NCBI GenBank assembly: GCA_965233625.1
Contig: OZ247499.1
Coordinates: 4,154,001 to 4,218,000, forward strand
From: G965233625 sp965233625
GTDB taxonomy: Bacteria; Planctomycetota; Planctomycetia; Pirellulales; Pirellulaceae
DNA: 64,000 nt
Reading direction: 5' to 3'
Position 1 is the stretch's first letter. Each line of letters begins with the position of its first letter. The translations under genes were made by a program, and so were the position numbers. This document shows, piece after piece, positions 51,367 through 60,281 of the stretch. The notes beneath the pieces were generated by a model, which saw only the letters and a list, made by a program, of their open reading frames with translations, was not told the DNA's origin and searched no databases.

Positions 51367-52509
51367 TTACATATCTTCCAGCAGCACTTTGTCGTTGACC
51401 AGACCTTCCAGCAACTGGCGGGAAGCGTCTTCGGCCTGTTCGATGAGCATCTCGCCGAACATGGTGGTCATTTTGTAGCCCAGCCCGGCGGATATGGCTA
51501 AGCCGACGAACGGCAGGAACTTCGCCAAGCTGCGGGCGCCGATCTTACTTCCCAGGCTGGTCAATGTCTTAAGAACCGCCTCGCTTGTCAGATAACGGGC
51601 AGCGTAGGCCGCGGCCGCTTTCATCCCGGCGGTTGCCAAAGGCGAAGCATGCAGCTTGGGGAAGGTACGCTGCAATTGTTCAAGCTGACTCTGCGAGATG
51701 CCATAAATCTGTGCGACATCCGCCGAGCACTTTTTCAGCAATGCCAGGTCAACGCCGACATCCAGGCCAGGCACCGGGTTCAGCCCGTTGGCAGCTGCGG
51801 CGATAGCGTTCCACGAAACCATCTTGTAGGCGACATCGCGTTTCGCATCGATTGCCTTCTGCGACCAGGCTGCCATATCCGCCACGATGCGGTCGTGCTT
51901 GATGCCATCCTGCGAACCGGCGATATCTTCAATCAGCACTGGCAGATCCCACTTCACGGGGTACCAGGCCGAAACCAGATAAACTTTCTCCGGCGGATCT
52001 TCAAACCCGCGCAGCAGATCCGCCCGCAGCTTGGACAAGGTTTCTTCTTCCGAAAGCCCATTCTCGCGGGCTTCGTTACGGATGGAGTCATCTACTTTAC
52101 TTCGCACGACGAAAACGGGCACTTTATGCGTGTAGAGTAGTTCGCGATACAGAAAATCGTCTGCCTCGTACCGGCGGTCGCTGCTGACGATCACCACGCA
52201 ATCGAAGTCGGCCAGGCCGAGTCTTTCGATGTACGTTTCCCGCGGCCAGCGTTCGGTATCGCAGCCAGGCAGGTCCACAAACGTGGTGCGGCCATGGACA
52301 AACTCCTGCTGCTCCATGGTGGTTTCCGTCGTCCCGACCGGGGCGATCTTCTCGCCGGCAATCGCGTTAATCAACGAAGATTTACCCGTCCCGCTACGCC
52401 CCGCCAGACCGCAGCGGACGGTGACTTCTTCATACTGTTTCTTCATAGACAACGCCGTCTCCAGTGCTTCTTCAACCAGCAGCGACATCGGTTCACGGTT
52501 ATTGGCCAT
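51367..52509 (-). CDS. IRG-like (immunity-related GTPase-type) GTPase
   Basis: 380 residues. The G domain spans residues ~25-220: P-loop GRSGTGKSS (Lys43), switch region ETTMEQQEF, G3 DLPGCDTERWP, a VIVSSDRRYEADDFLYREL helix and the G4-type VVRSKVDDSIRNEA. The helical C-terminal part contains AAAANGLNPVPGLDVGVDLA and LLKKCSADVAQIYG, then hydrophobic segments (LAKFLPFVGLAISAGLGYKM). This order and the PVPGLDVGVD motif resemble vertebrate interferon-inducible IRG GTPases more than Era or dynamin-like proteins. Likely membrane associated. Divergent from glnA (184-base gap). Role unknown. Confidence 0.75.
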   Translation of the reverse strand: MANNREPMSLLVEEALETALSMKKQYEEVTVRCGLAGRSGTGKSSLINAIAGEKIAPVGTTETTMEQQEFVHGRTTFVDLPGCDTERWPRETYIERLGLADFDCVVIVSSDRRYEADDFLYRELLYTHKVPVFVVRSKVDDSIRNEARENGLSEEETLSKLRADLLRGFEDPPEKVYLVSAWYPVKWDLPVLIEDIAGSQDGIKHDRIVADMAAWSQKAIDAKRDVAYKMVSWNAIAAAANGLNPVPGLDVGVDLALLKKCSADVAQIYGISQSQLEQLQRTFPKLHASPLATAGMKAAAAYAARYLTSEAVLKTLTSLGSKIGARSLAKFLPFVGLAISAGLGYKMTTMFGEMLIEQAEDASRQLLEGLVNDKVLLEDM

Positions 52510-52693
52510 TTGCTTGTAATTCCCGCAGGTGCGATTGAACAGTCACTCAAGTTTAGTCTAGCAGAACACGTATGTATTCGCGGCGTCTGGTTGTATTGCG
52601 GCGGCGTGTTGAATAAACCATGTAGAATGCATGAAGGGGTGGTAGCGCAGCGTCTGCCCGTTGCGAAGCTTGTTTCGTACAGAAGGAATGAAT

Positions 52694-54124
52694 GTGACTC
52701 CGAAAGAAGTGCTCGCGCTGTGCCGCGAAAAAGATGTGAAAGCGGTTGACCTGCGGTTTATGGATTTTCCGGGGCTGTGGCAGCATACGACCATTCCGGT
52801 CAAACATCTGACGGAAGATATCTTTGAAGAAGGGCTCGGCTTCGACGGTAGCAGTATCCGCGGCTGGCAGCAGATTAATGAGAGCGACATGCTCATCATC
52901 CCGCAGCCGCATACCGCGTTTATCGACCCCTTCACGCAGCTCACCACGCTGGTGCTGATCTGTAACATTCAGGACCCGATTACCGGCAAAGACTATACCC
53001 GCGATCCGCGGAACGTCGCCCGCAAGGTCATGAATTATCTGAAGAATACCGGCATCGCGGACACGGCTTACATCGGCCCGGAGGCGGAATTCTTTATCTT
53101 TGACGATGTGCGTTTCGACCAGAACGAGCACGAAGGCTACTTCCATCTGGATAGTGTCGAAGGGCAATGGAACCGCGGCAAGAACACCAAGGCTGCCGGC
53201 GAAGGGCCGAACCTGGGCTATAAGATCCGGCATAAGGAAGGTTACTTCCCGGTGCCGCCGATGGACCAGACGATGGATCTGCGGAACGAAATGATGCAGA
53301 CCATGATCGAATGCGGCCTGGAGGTCGAGTGTCAGCATCACGAAGTTGGCAGCGGCGGTCAGGCTGAGATCGATCTGAAGTACGATCACCTGGTGCCAAT
53401 GGCGGACAAGATGGTGATGTACAAATACATCGTCAAGAACGTCGCCGCCCGGCACGGCAGAACCGTGACGTTCATGCCTAAGCCGCTGTTTGGCGATAAC
53501 GGCAGCGGCATGCACACGCACTTCTCTTTGTGGAAAGACAACCGTCCGCTGTTTGCCGGCAGTGGTGGCTACGCGGGGCTGAGCGATATGGCGCTGCACG
53601 CCATCGGCGGCGTGTTACGACACGCGCCCGCGCTGCTGGCTTTCACCAATCCGACCACCAACAGCTACAAACGCCTGGTGCCCGGATACGAGGCGCCGGT
53701 GAATCTGGCGTATTCGCAGCGTAACCGTTCGGCCGCCTGCCGGATTCCCGTCTACAGCGAAAGCCCCAAGGCCAAGCGTATCGAGTTCCGTTGCCCGGAC
53801 CCCAGTTGCAACCCGTACCTGGCCTTCTCCGCCATCATCATGGCCGCCATCGACGGCATCCAGAACAAGATTCATCCGGGTGAGCCGCTCGATAAAGATA
53901 TCTACGACATGCCGCCGGAAGAACTTTCAGACGTCCCCAAAACACCGGCTTCGCTCGCCCACTCGCTGCAAGCACTGCGGCAAGATCACGAATTCCTGCT
54001 CCGCGGCGACGTCTTCACGCAAGATGTGATCGATACCTGGATCGACTACAAACAACTGCACGAAGTAGACGCCCTGGCGCTGCGCCCGCACCCCTACGAA
54101 TTCTGCATGTACTACGACATCTAA
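52694..54124 (+). CDS. glnA: Glutamine synthetase, type I
   Basis: 476 residues from GTG 52694 (AAGGA six bases upstream; the family N-terminus is MTPKEVLxLCREK); ATG 52688 is too near the ribosome site. Catalytic features: GFDGSSIRGWQQINESDM, GPEAEFFIFDDVRFD, HHEVGSGGQAEIDLKYDHLV, NGSGMHTHFSLWKDNR, YEAPVNLAYSQRNRSAACRI. The adenylylation loop is present with Tyr in GGYAGLS. Converts glutamate and ammonia to glutamine with ATP. Strong, complete gene. Confidence 0.97.
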   Translation: MTPKEVLALCREKDVKAVDLRFMDFPGLWQHTTIPVKHLTEDIFEEGLGFDGSSIRGWQQINESDMLIIPQPHTAFIDPFTQLTTLVLICNIQDPITGKDYTRDPRNVARKVMNYLKNTGIADTAYIGPEAEFFIFDDVRFDQNEHEGYFHLDSVEGQWNRGKNTKAAGEGPNLGYKIRHKEGYFPVPPMDQTMDLRNEMMQTMIECGLEVECQHHEVGSGGQAEIDLKYDHLVPMADKMVMYKYIVKNVAARHGRTVTFMPKPLFGDNGSGMHTHFSLWKDNRPLFAGSGGYAGLSDMALHAIGGVLRHAPALLAFTNPTTNSYKRLVPGYEAPVNLAYSQRNRSAACRIPVYSESPKAKRIEFRCPDPSCNPYLAFSAIIMAAIDGIQNKIHPGEPLDKDIYDMPPEELSDVPKTPASLAHSLQALRQDHEFLLRGDVFTQDVIDTWIDYKQLHEVDALALRPHPYEFCMYYDI

Positions 54125-54125
54125 C

Positions 54126-54247
54126 CCGTAGGTCTGACTGCTTGACCTGCGGCTATTCAGCCGTAGGGCAGGCTCTGCCTGCCGCATGACAGATAGCGCC
54201 CATCGAACCCGTAGTTCAGGCGCCTGACCTGCGGCTATTCAGCCGTA
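54126..54247. repeat. Degenerate palindromic repeats plus an exact 22-bp direct repeat
   Basis: The gap after glnA holds several GTAGGxCAGGC-type units. Bases 54144-54165 recur exactly at 54226-54247 (core GACCTGCGGCTATTCAGCCG). The second copy includes the last codons and the stop of the exported protein gene on the minus strand (54235). Confidence 0.8.
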
Positions 54248-54750
54248 AACACTTCCAGACGTCCGCCTTCAAAACGCAGTTGAATGTCCTGCTGCGAATC
54301 GACGGCGCCCATCGCTTTCAGGTTGTTGTACAGACCGTTGAGCGTGTCCGTGATGCCGGGCGAATTTGCTTCCAGTTCTTTCAGAAAACTCTGCGTCTTC
54401 GGATCGTTGCTGGTGACGCCGCCGGGGCCGAATTCGAACTTAAGATCCTGGATAGAAATACCGGCCGCCTGCAACGCCTGTTGAAGGTGCCCGGCAATCG
54501 AATGCAACGCGTCTTCGGCAGACTGCCTTAGCGTCTCGTGCACGACGGCGTCTTCGCGCGAAAGGCCACCTGCTTCCAGCCGCGAAGGCGTAATGTTCTT
54601 CAGCGTTTCCTGCGCACCAGCAACATTCTCGATTCCACCCGGAACGCTGGCGTGGAACATTTCACTAAACGCGCCGGCAGCCTGTTGAATCGCTGCTGGC
54701 AAAGCAGTGGCGGCGCCGGCGATGGGTACTAGCTGTGCAACTGGCAGCAT
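54235..54750 (-). CDS. Exported hypothetical protein
   Basis: 171 residues from ATG 54750, giving a short N-terminal hydrophobic segment (MLPVAQLVPIAGAATALPAA); the open frame to 54855 adds a stretch without coding character. The rest is helical and hydrophilic (AGAFSEMFHASVPGGIENVA, HETLRQSAEDALHSIAGHLQ, QALQAAGISIQDLKFEFGPG) with a C-terminal TLNGLYNNLKAMG helix. No family recognised; a similar layout occurs in secreted planctomycete proteins and in some flagellar or surface-adaptor proteins. Confidence 0.6.
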   Translation of the reverse strand: MLPVAQLVPIAGAATALPAAIQQAAGAFSEMFHASVPGGIENVAGAQETLKNITPSRLEAGGLSREDAVVHETLRQSAEDALHSIAGHLQQALQAAGISIQDLKFEFGPGGVTSNDPKTQSFLKELEANSPGITDTLNGLYNNLKAMGAVDSQQDIQLRFEGGRLEVFTAE

Positions 54751-54999
54751 GATGCAGACGATAGAAAGAAGTGTGTAGGAAAAGACACCTCTTACATCGT
54801 CGCAGGCGGTGGGGCTACTTGAGAATGTCAGCCAATTAGTTGCAAAGACTCGCAACTTGCGGTCAGCCCACGGTCGCCTGTTGCCTGCGCGCCCGCCTTA
54901 TCCAGCCGGCGCCACGTGATGGGTAAGGTAGGTATATGCTAAAACCTACCAACCTGAAGTCACTGAACTGCGAGAGTACGCACATTTTTGCAGACAATC

Positions 55000-55350
55000 A
55001 TGGCTAGTCATCAGCAATTCTTAGACGCAATCTCCGCCGCGCCGGGCGAACTGGCGCCACGCCTGGTTTATGCGGACTGGCTAGAAGAGCGGGGAAGTCC
55101 ACTGTGCTTCGAATGGCGGAAACCGCTAACTTGTATTCAATCGAGCGACGACTATCACGGTGGCAAATTCCCCGGCTACGGCTTCGGTGAAGCTCTCGGA
55201 GTTCCATCAGGAGATGGTCGCAGTGGTGGAGACAGCGCCGGTGATGGTGATGGCGACGGCCTTGGCCTGTTCGACGACGGTGACGGCTCGGGAGACGGTA
55301 TTTGCTATGGATTCGGGTTCAGTGATGGCGATGGTGGAACCGTTAGTTGA
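55000..55350 (+). CDS. TIGR02996 domain protein with long GDG repeat tail
   Basis: 116 residues from ATG 55000. Residues 1-46 closely match those of the gene at 49591: HQQFLDAISAAPGELAPRLV and YADWLEERGSPLCFEWRK. The C-terminal ~60 residues are almost pure Gly/Asp with Ser and aromatic residues: GDGRSGGDSAGDGDGDGLGL and DDGDGSGDGICYGFGFSDG. The tail composition could bind calcium like other Asp-rich loops, but it lacks the RTX nonapeptide spacing. No export signal. Gene status is good because the N-terminal module is shared between the paralogues. Confidence 0.72.
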   Translation: MASHQQFLDAISAAPGELAPRLVYADWLEERGSPLCFEWRKPLTCIQSSDDYHGGKFPGYGFGEALGVPSGDGRSGGDSAGDGDGDGLGLFDDGDGSGDGICYGFGFSDGDGGTVS

Positions 55351-55433
55351 GCGATGGCTGAGAGTGACAAATGGCGGGCAAAGCAGGTCAGGCCAAAACA
55401 GTAACCTCACGGCCATCTCGAATACGACCGCGC

Positions 55434-56825
55434 TTACTTAACTTCGTTCCACCATTTTATAAGTTCCGCTTTCAACGCCGCGGCTTTCTCTGGCTTGGCG
55501 CCGGCCAGATTCTTCTTCTCGCCGGGATCTTTAGAAAGGTCGAATAGCTTCACGCGGCTGCCGTCGTAGTCGCAGAGCAGTTTCCAGTCGCCGTCGCGGA
55601 CTGCCAGGTCAGGCAGGTTCTTGAAGCCGTAGAAGTTCTTGCGGTCTGGTGGGCGGCTGAAGAATACGGGTTGCTGCCGCGATTGCTGGCTGGCGCCGGT
55701 CAGCACTGCTTGCAGATTCTCGCCATCGTAGGTCACACCGGCGGGCGGTTTCACTCCGGCAAGGCTCAGCAGTGAGGGCGTTAAATCAATCGCAGCGAAG
55801 AACGATTCCTTATTGCGGCTGCCTTTCGCCTCTGGCTTCATCAGCCCCGGTCCCCACGCAATGAGCGAAGAACGGATGCCGCCTTCAAACAGATGCGTTT
55901 TATAGCCTTTGAACGGTCCGGCCCGCCCGGCGCCCAGTTCTGGACCATTGTCAGAGCAGATCAGCACCAGCGTATTATCGCGCAGTTTTTCCTGACTGCG
56001 GATGAAAGTAAAAAGCTTGCCCATCTGCCGGTCCATCGATTCCAGCACCGCCAGATACAGGCCGCGTTTGCCATCTTTGGCCGCGGCGTCGTACTCGCTG
56101 GCAGGCGGCCAGAAAGGCGAATGAACATCGTCGGGCCAGACATTCACATAGAACGGTTTGTCCGCCTGCATCGCTTTTTCCATGAACGGAATGGCAGCAT
56201 CGATAAAGCCGCCGGTGATCTTCGACCGCTGCATCCAGGTAACAGGTTCGCCCAGAATCTCCGCCTTCTCCCAGATCCTGCCCACCGTGCCATCGCCCTT
56301 CATCGTCAGCGGCAGCAGTTTGGCGCCGAGGCCTTCAAAGTTGGTCAACGACGCGTCAAAACCGTACTGCTTAATCTGCGGCGCCTCGGTCACATCGCGC
56401 TGTCCGCCCATGTGCCACTTCCCGAAATGCCCGGTCGCATAGCCTGCCTGTTGCAAGCTGCGGGCCAGCATCGGCGCCTTGGGGTCCAGCCAGTTGGCAA
56501 TGCCCCGCGTCTGATTCAATTTGCGGTGCGCCAGGTACGAAGTGATGTTCCACCGCTGCGGATACTGCCCCGTCGAAATTGCCACGCGCGAAGGCGAACA
56601 GATGGGCGAGTTCACATAGAACTGCTCGAACGCGATGCCTTCCGCCGCCATGCGGTCGATCTGCGGCGTCTGCGCATCTTGGTTGCCGAAGCAGGAGAAA
56701 TCCGCCCACCCCATGTCATCAATAAACACCAGCACGATGTTCGGTTTCCGCGGCGCCGCGGAAGCGGTGTTCGCAACCAGGGCAACCAGCAACAACGTCA
56801 ACAGGCAGATGAACCGGGTGGGCAT
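55434..56825 (-). CDS. Exported sulfatase, formylglycine type
   Basis: 463 residues with a signal peptide (RFICLLTLLLVALVANTASA). Alkaline-phosphatase-fold sulfatase: metal ligands in NIVLVFIDDMGWADFSCFG, and the modification site CSPSR (Cys76) that is turned into formylglycine, followed by GQYPQRW; later HFGKWHMGGQRD. Planctomycetes carry large numbers of these enzymes to release sulfate from algal or host polysaccharides. Needs a formylglycine-generating enzyme or radical-SAM maturase elsewhere. Substrate not readable. Confidence 0.93.
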   Translation of the reverse strand: MPTRFICLLTLLLVALVANTASAAPRKPNIVLVFIDDMGWADFSCFGNQDAQTPQIDRMAAEGIAFEQFYVNSPICSPSRVAISTGQYPQRWNITSYLAHRKLNQTRGIANWLDPKAPMLARSLQQAGYATGHFGKWHMGGQRDVTEAPQIKQYGFDASLTNFEGLGAKLLPLTMKGDGTVGRIWEKAEILGEPVTWMQRSKITGGFIDAAIPFMEKAMQADKPFYVNVWPDDVHSPFWPPASEYDAAAKDGKRGLYLAVLESMDRQMGKLFTFIRSQEKLRDNTLVLICSDNGPELGAGRAGPFKGYKTHLFEGGIRSSLIAWGPGLMKPEAKGSRNKESFFAAIDLTPSLLSLAGVKPPAGVTYDGENLQAVLTGASQQSRQQPVFFSRPPDRKNFYGFKNLPDLAVRDGDWKLLCDYDGSRVKLFDLSKDPGEKKNLAGAKPEKAAALKAELIKWWNEVK

Positions 56826-56973
56826 AAGGTGCTCCTGCGGCGTATTCAGTATTCAAAATCCAACGGGCGAATTCTCTTTGCCAGAATATACCAGCCCGGC
56901 ACGGCGAACGCTTACGGCTGCGCTGTTATTATGGGCGGCTACCGTCTCGACATGTAAACCCGCCGGAAGTTCT

Positions 56974-58935
56974 ATGAATCAGCCTTCTCTCGCCACCATG
57001 ATGGGCGAAGACGCCGTCTCCGATATTCAAACCAGCGCCGAAGGCCCGCGTGGCGCATTGCCGCTGGATGAAGAGATGCTCCGCACGTGGTCCAGCGGCG
57101 ACCTGTTTGGTCTGTCGCAGAATGCAGGCATGGGCTGGAAGCCGGAAGATATGCTGCGGCCGCAATACCTGATCCTCAGCACGCAGGGCGGCGTGCGGGC
57201 GCCGGATGGTTCGCCGGTGGCGCTGGGCTATCACACCGGGCACTGGGAAGTCGGGCTGCTGGTTGAAGCGGCTGCAAAACAGTTGACCGGCGATGGCTGC
57301 ATGCCGTTCGCCGCCTTCTGCAGCGACCCGTGTGACGGCCGCACACAAGGCACCACGGGCATGTTCGACAGCCTGCCCTACCGCAACGACGCGGCCGTCG
57401 TCATGCGCCGTCTGATCCGCTCTCTGCCCACGCGTGAAGGCGTGCTGGGCGTGGCGACTTGCGATAAGGGTCTGCCCGCGATGATGTTGGCTGTGGCCGG
57501 TTGTCGCGATCTGCCCGGTGTAATTGTGCCCGGTGGTGTCACGCTGCCGCCCACCGAAGGCGAAGACGCGGGCAAGGTGCAGACGATCGGCGCGCGGTTC
57601 TCGCATGGAGAGATCACGGTGGAAGACGCCGCGGTAGCAGGTTGTGCGGCGTGCGCCACGCCGGGCGGCGGATGTCAGTTTCTCGGCACAGCCGCCACGG
57701 CGCAGGTGGTGGCCGAAGCCGTGGGTCTTTCGCTGCCACACACCGCGCTGGCGCCAAGCGGTCAGCCGGTGTGGCAGGAAGCCGCCAGCCGCAGCGCTGT
57801 GGCAGTCAGGCAGCTGGCACAACGCGGACTGACAAGTTCTGACATTGTGACAGAAGATGCCATTCACAACGCGATGGTCGCCCATGCAGCCTGTGGCGGT
57901 TCTACGAACCTGCTGTTGCATATTCCAGCTTTAGCATTCGCCGCTGGCGTGAAGCGGCCGACGGTGGAAGACTGGAGCCGTATCAACCGGCAGACGCCGC
58001 GGTTTGTGGACGTGCTGCCCAACGGGCCAGAGAACCACCCGACCGTGCGTCTGTTCCTGGCAGGCGGTGTGCCCGAAGTGATGCTGCACCTGCGTCGCAT
58101 GAATCTCATCCGCCCGCAGGCGCTGACCGCGTCCGGCTTCACCTGGAACGAAGTCTTAGACGCCTGGGAAACTTCCAGCCGCCGCAAGCAGTTACGGCAG
58201 ATGCTGAAAGATCGCGATGGCGTGGACCCGGATGACGTCATTATGTCACCGGACGTCGCCCGCCAGCGCGGCCTGACTAGCACCGTCTGTTTTCCCACCG
58301 GCAACATCTGCCCGGAAGGCTCCGTCATTAAAGCCACCGCCATCGACCCGGCCGTGGTGGACGACGATGGCGTGTATCGCAAGACCGGCCCGGCGTGCGT
58401 TTTCACCAGTGAGAAAGAAGCAATCAACGCCGTGAAGAATGGCGGTGTGAAGGCGGGCGATGTGCTGGTTCTGGCTGGTCGCGGACCTCTGGGCACCGGC
58501 ATGGAGGAAACCTATCAGATCACCTCTGCATTGAAGTTTCTGCCGTGGGGCCGCGAAGTGGCCGTCGTCACCGATGCCCGTTTCAGCGGCGTCAGCACCG
58601 GCGCGTGCATCGGGCACTGCGGCCCGGAGGCGCTGGCTGGCGGTCCGATCGGCAAGATCCGCAACGGCGACACCATAGAAATCGTCATCGACCGCAACGA
58701 ACTGACGGGCAGCGTCAACCTGATCGCAACGCCCGATGGCCCGCTCGCTCCCGGCGAAGCAGCACAACTGCTGGAACAAAGACAGCCGCAAACCAGCCTG
58801 GCGCCTGACCCTGATCTACCCGACGACACGCGTTTATGGGCCGCACTGCAAGCCGCTGGTGGCGGCGCATGGGGCGGCTGTGTCTACGATGTGGACAAGA
58901 TCATCGCGGCGCTGAATTCTGAAAAACCGGAATGA
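56974..58935 (+). CDS. YjhG/YagF-type D-xylonate dehydratase (IlvD/Edd family)
   Basis: 653 residues from ATG 56974, with GGAAG upstream; the frame extending above it is not coding. Homology to E. coli YjhG runs along the full length: SGDLFGLSQNAGMGWKPEDM, SDPCDGRTQGTTGMFDSLPY, RNDAAVVMRRLIRSLPTREG, GVATCDKGLPAMM, CAACATPGGGCQFLGTAATA, LAPSGQPVWQEA, CFPTGNICPEGSVIKATAID and TDARFSGVSTGACIGHCGPE. The Cys residues fit the iron-sulfur cluster of the family. It dehydrates sugar acids such as D-xylonate to 2-keto-3-deoxy acids. Neighbouring aldolase or dehydrogenase genes are not seen. Confidence 0.93.
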   Translation: MNQPSLATMMGEDAVSDIQTSAEGPRGALPLDEEMLRTWSSGDLFGLSQNAGMGWKPEDMLRPQYLILSTQGGVRAPDGSPVALGYHTGHWEVGLLVEAAAKQLTGDGCMPFAAFCSDPCDGRTQGTTGMFDSLPYRNDAAVVMRRLIRSLPTREGVLGVATCDKGLPAMMLAVAGCRDLPGVIVPGGVTLPPTEGEDAGKVQTIGARFSHGEITVEDAAVAGCAACATPGGGCQFLGTAATAQVVAEAVGLSLPHTALAPSGQPVWQEAASRSAVAVRQLAQRGLTSSDIVTEDAIHNAMVAHAACGGSTNLLLHIPALAFAAGVKRPTVEDWSRINRQTPRFVDVLPNGPENHPTVRLFLAGGVPEVMLHLRRMNLIRPQALTASGFTWNEVLDAWETSSRRKQLRQMLKDRDGVDPDDVIMSPDVARQRGLTSTVCFPTGNICPEGSVIKATAIDPAVVDDDGVYRKTGPACVFTSEKEAINAVKNGGVKAGDVLVLAGRGPLGTGMEETYQITSALKFLPWGREVAVVTDARFSGVSTGACIGHCGPEALAGGPIGKIRNGDTIEIVIDRNELTGSVNLIATPDGPLAPGEAAQLLEQRQPQTSLAPDPDLPDDTRLWAALQAAGGGAWGGCVYDVDKIIAALNSEKPE

Positions 58936-59219
58936 ATCCCGGTGAGGCGCAAGCACCCGTCAACGGCCTCATTCCGCCATGCAGCACGCACTTGGACGGT
59001 CAATCACCCGGCAAGTCACGGCAAGGGGCTGGATCGCACCGTTGTGGAAAATTCGACCTTCGCTTCGCGGTTTTAATGCGTAAGGGAACTGACGGTTGTG
59101 CCGGCCAGCCGGGGGCAAGGCGCCTGCGGATGTAGCATTTGCTACTTTTATTCCGCGTTGCAACTGGTAAATTGAGAACGAGCATCGTATTCGTTCCCGG
59201 CTCCTCCGCAGCAAGATTG

Positions 59220-60272
59220 ATGCGCAACAATCTCCCGCAATTCCGCCCGCACCCGCTGCTGTTTAACGCCCATTTGCAGACCATTGTGGCGGCGTACGCA
59301 CCCGCAACGAAACTGTTCGAGCCGAAGCGGCATGTGTTACGTTGCGACGATGGCGATGCGTTTCTGGTCTACGAAAACCGGCCGCCCGCATGGCGTGATG
59401 GTCAGCGTGTGGTGCTGATGGTGCACGGCCTGGGCGGTTCGTTCGAGTCGGGCTACATGCTGCGGATTGCAGAGAAGCTGCAGCAGGCAGGTGTGCGGGT
59501 GTTCCGCAAAGAACTGCGTGGTTTTGGCACAGGTTACAACCTCGCCAAGGGGCACTGTAACGCCGGGATGACAGAAGATCTGGGCGTGGCCGCCGAGTTC
59601 GTCATGCAACAGGCGGCAGGTTCGCCGGTTTCCGTCGTCGGCTATTCGCTAGGCGGAAACATCGTGCTGAAGTGGCTAGGTGAACTGGGCGATCTGGCGC
59701 CAGCGAATATCGATTCCGCCCTGGCCGTCTCGCCGCCGATTGATCTGCTTGCCTGCGCAAGAAACATCCGCCAGGGAATGAACCGGATTTACGACTGGTC
59801 CTTCATTCATAATATGAAGAAGCTGGTGCTGAAACGGCGCAAGAGTGTGCCCGGTTTTGTCGATAATCAGATCCGCCCGTTTCCGCGACGGATGCGCGAC
59901 TTCGATCACCGCTATATGGCGCCGTTGCTTGGGTACTCCGGCGCCCGCGAGTATTACACCCGCGCCAGTTCCGCGCACTATCTGCCGGCGATCGATGTGC
60001 CTGTCACCATCCTGACCGCGGCGGACGATCCGATCATTCCGGTCGACATCTTCGACCGCCACCCGATGCCCACAGGCGCCAAGGTGCATGTGACACAGAA
60101 GGGCGGTCATCTAGGTTACATTGCCGCCCGCCCAGGCGATGACCCCGATAAGTACTGGATGGATTGGCGCGTGGTTGAATGGGTCGAGTCGCAAGCGGAA
60201 GGCAAACCAGAGCCAAGACATCGCGACGCAAACACCGCCAGCAACGAGCCCCGCGAAACCGTTAGCGGCTGA
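59220..60272 (+). CDS. YheT-family (UPF0017) alpha/beta hydrolase
   Basis: 350 residues from ATG 59220. Family motifs in order: FRPHPLLFNAHLQTIVAAYA (the typical N-terminal HLQT element), VLMVHGLGGSFESGYM, VFRKELRGFGTG, nucleophile elbow GYSLGGNIVLKWLGE, and VPVTILTAADDPIIPVDIF, with the catalytic His in QKGGHLGY. UPF0017 hydrolases are esterase-like enzymes with unknown physiological substrates. The 284 bases before it contain no gene; the end is convergent with the DUF4303 gene (nine bases). Confidence 0.88.
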   Translation: MRNNLPQFRPHPLLFNAHLQTIVAAYAPATKLFEPKRHVLRCDDGDAFLVYENRPPAWRDGQRVVLMVHGLGGSFESGYMLRIAEKLQQAGVRVFRKELRGFGTGYNLAKGHCNAGMTEDLGVAAEFVMQQAAGSPVSVVGYSLGGNIVLKWLGELGDLAPANIDSALAVSPPIDLLACARNIRQGMNRIYDWSFIHNMKKLVLKRRKSVPGFVDNQIRPFPRRMRDFDHRYMAPLLGYSGAREYYTRASSAHYLPAIDVPVTILTAADDPIIPVDIFDRHPMPTGAKVHVTQKGGHLGYIAARPGDDPDKYWMDWRVVEWVESQAEGKPEPRHRDANTASNEPRETVSG

Positions 60273-60281
60273 CCAGCGCCG

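Noticed and set aside
4500..54250. The repeated palindromes as a possible CRISPR array
   Set aside because: Units are widely separated, palindromic and not regularly spaced; there are no cas genes.
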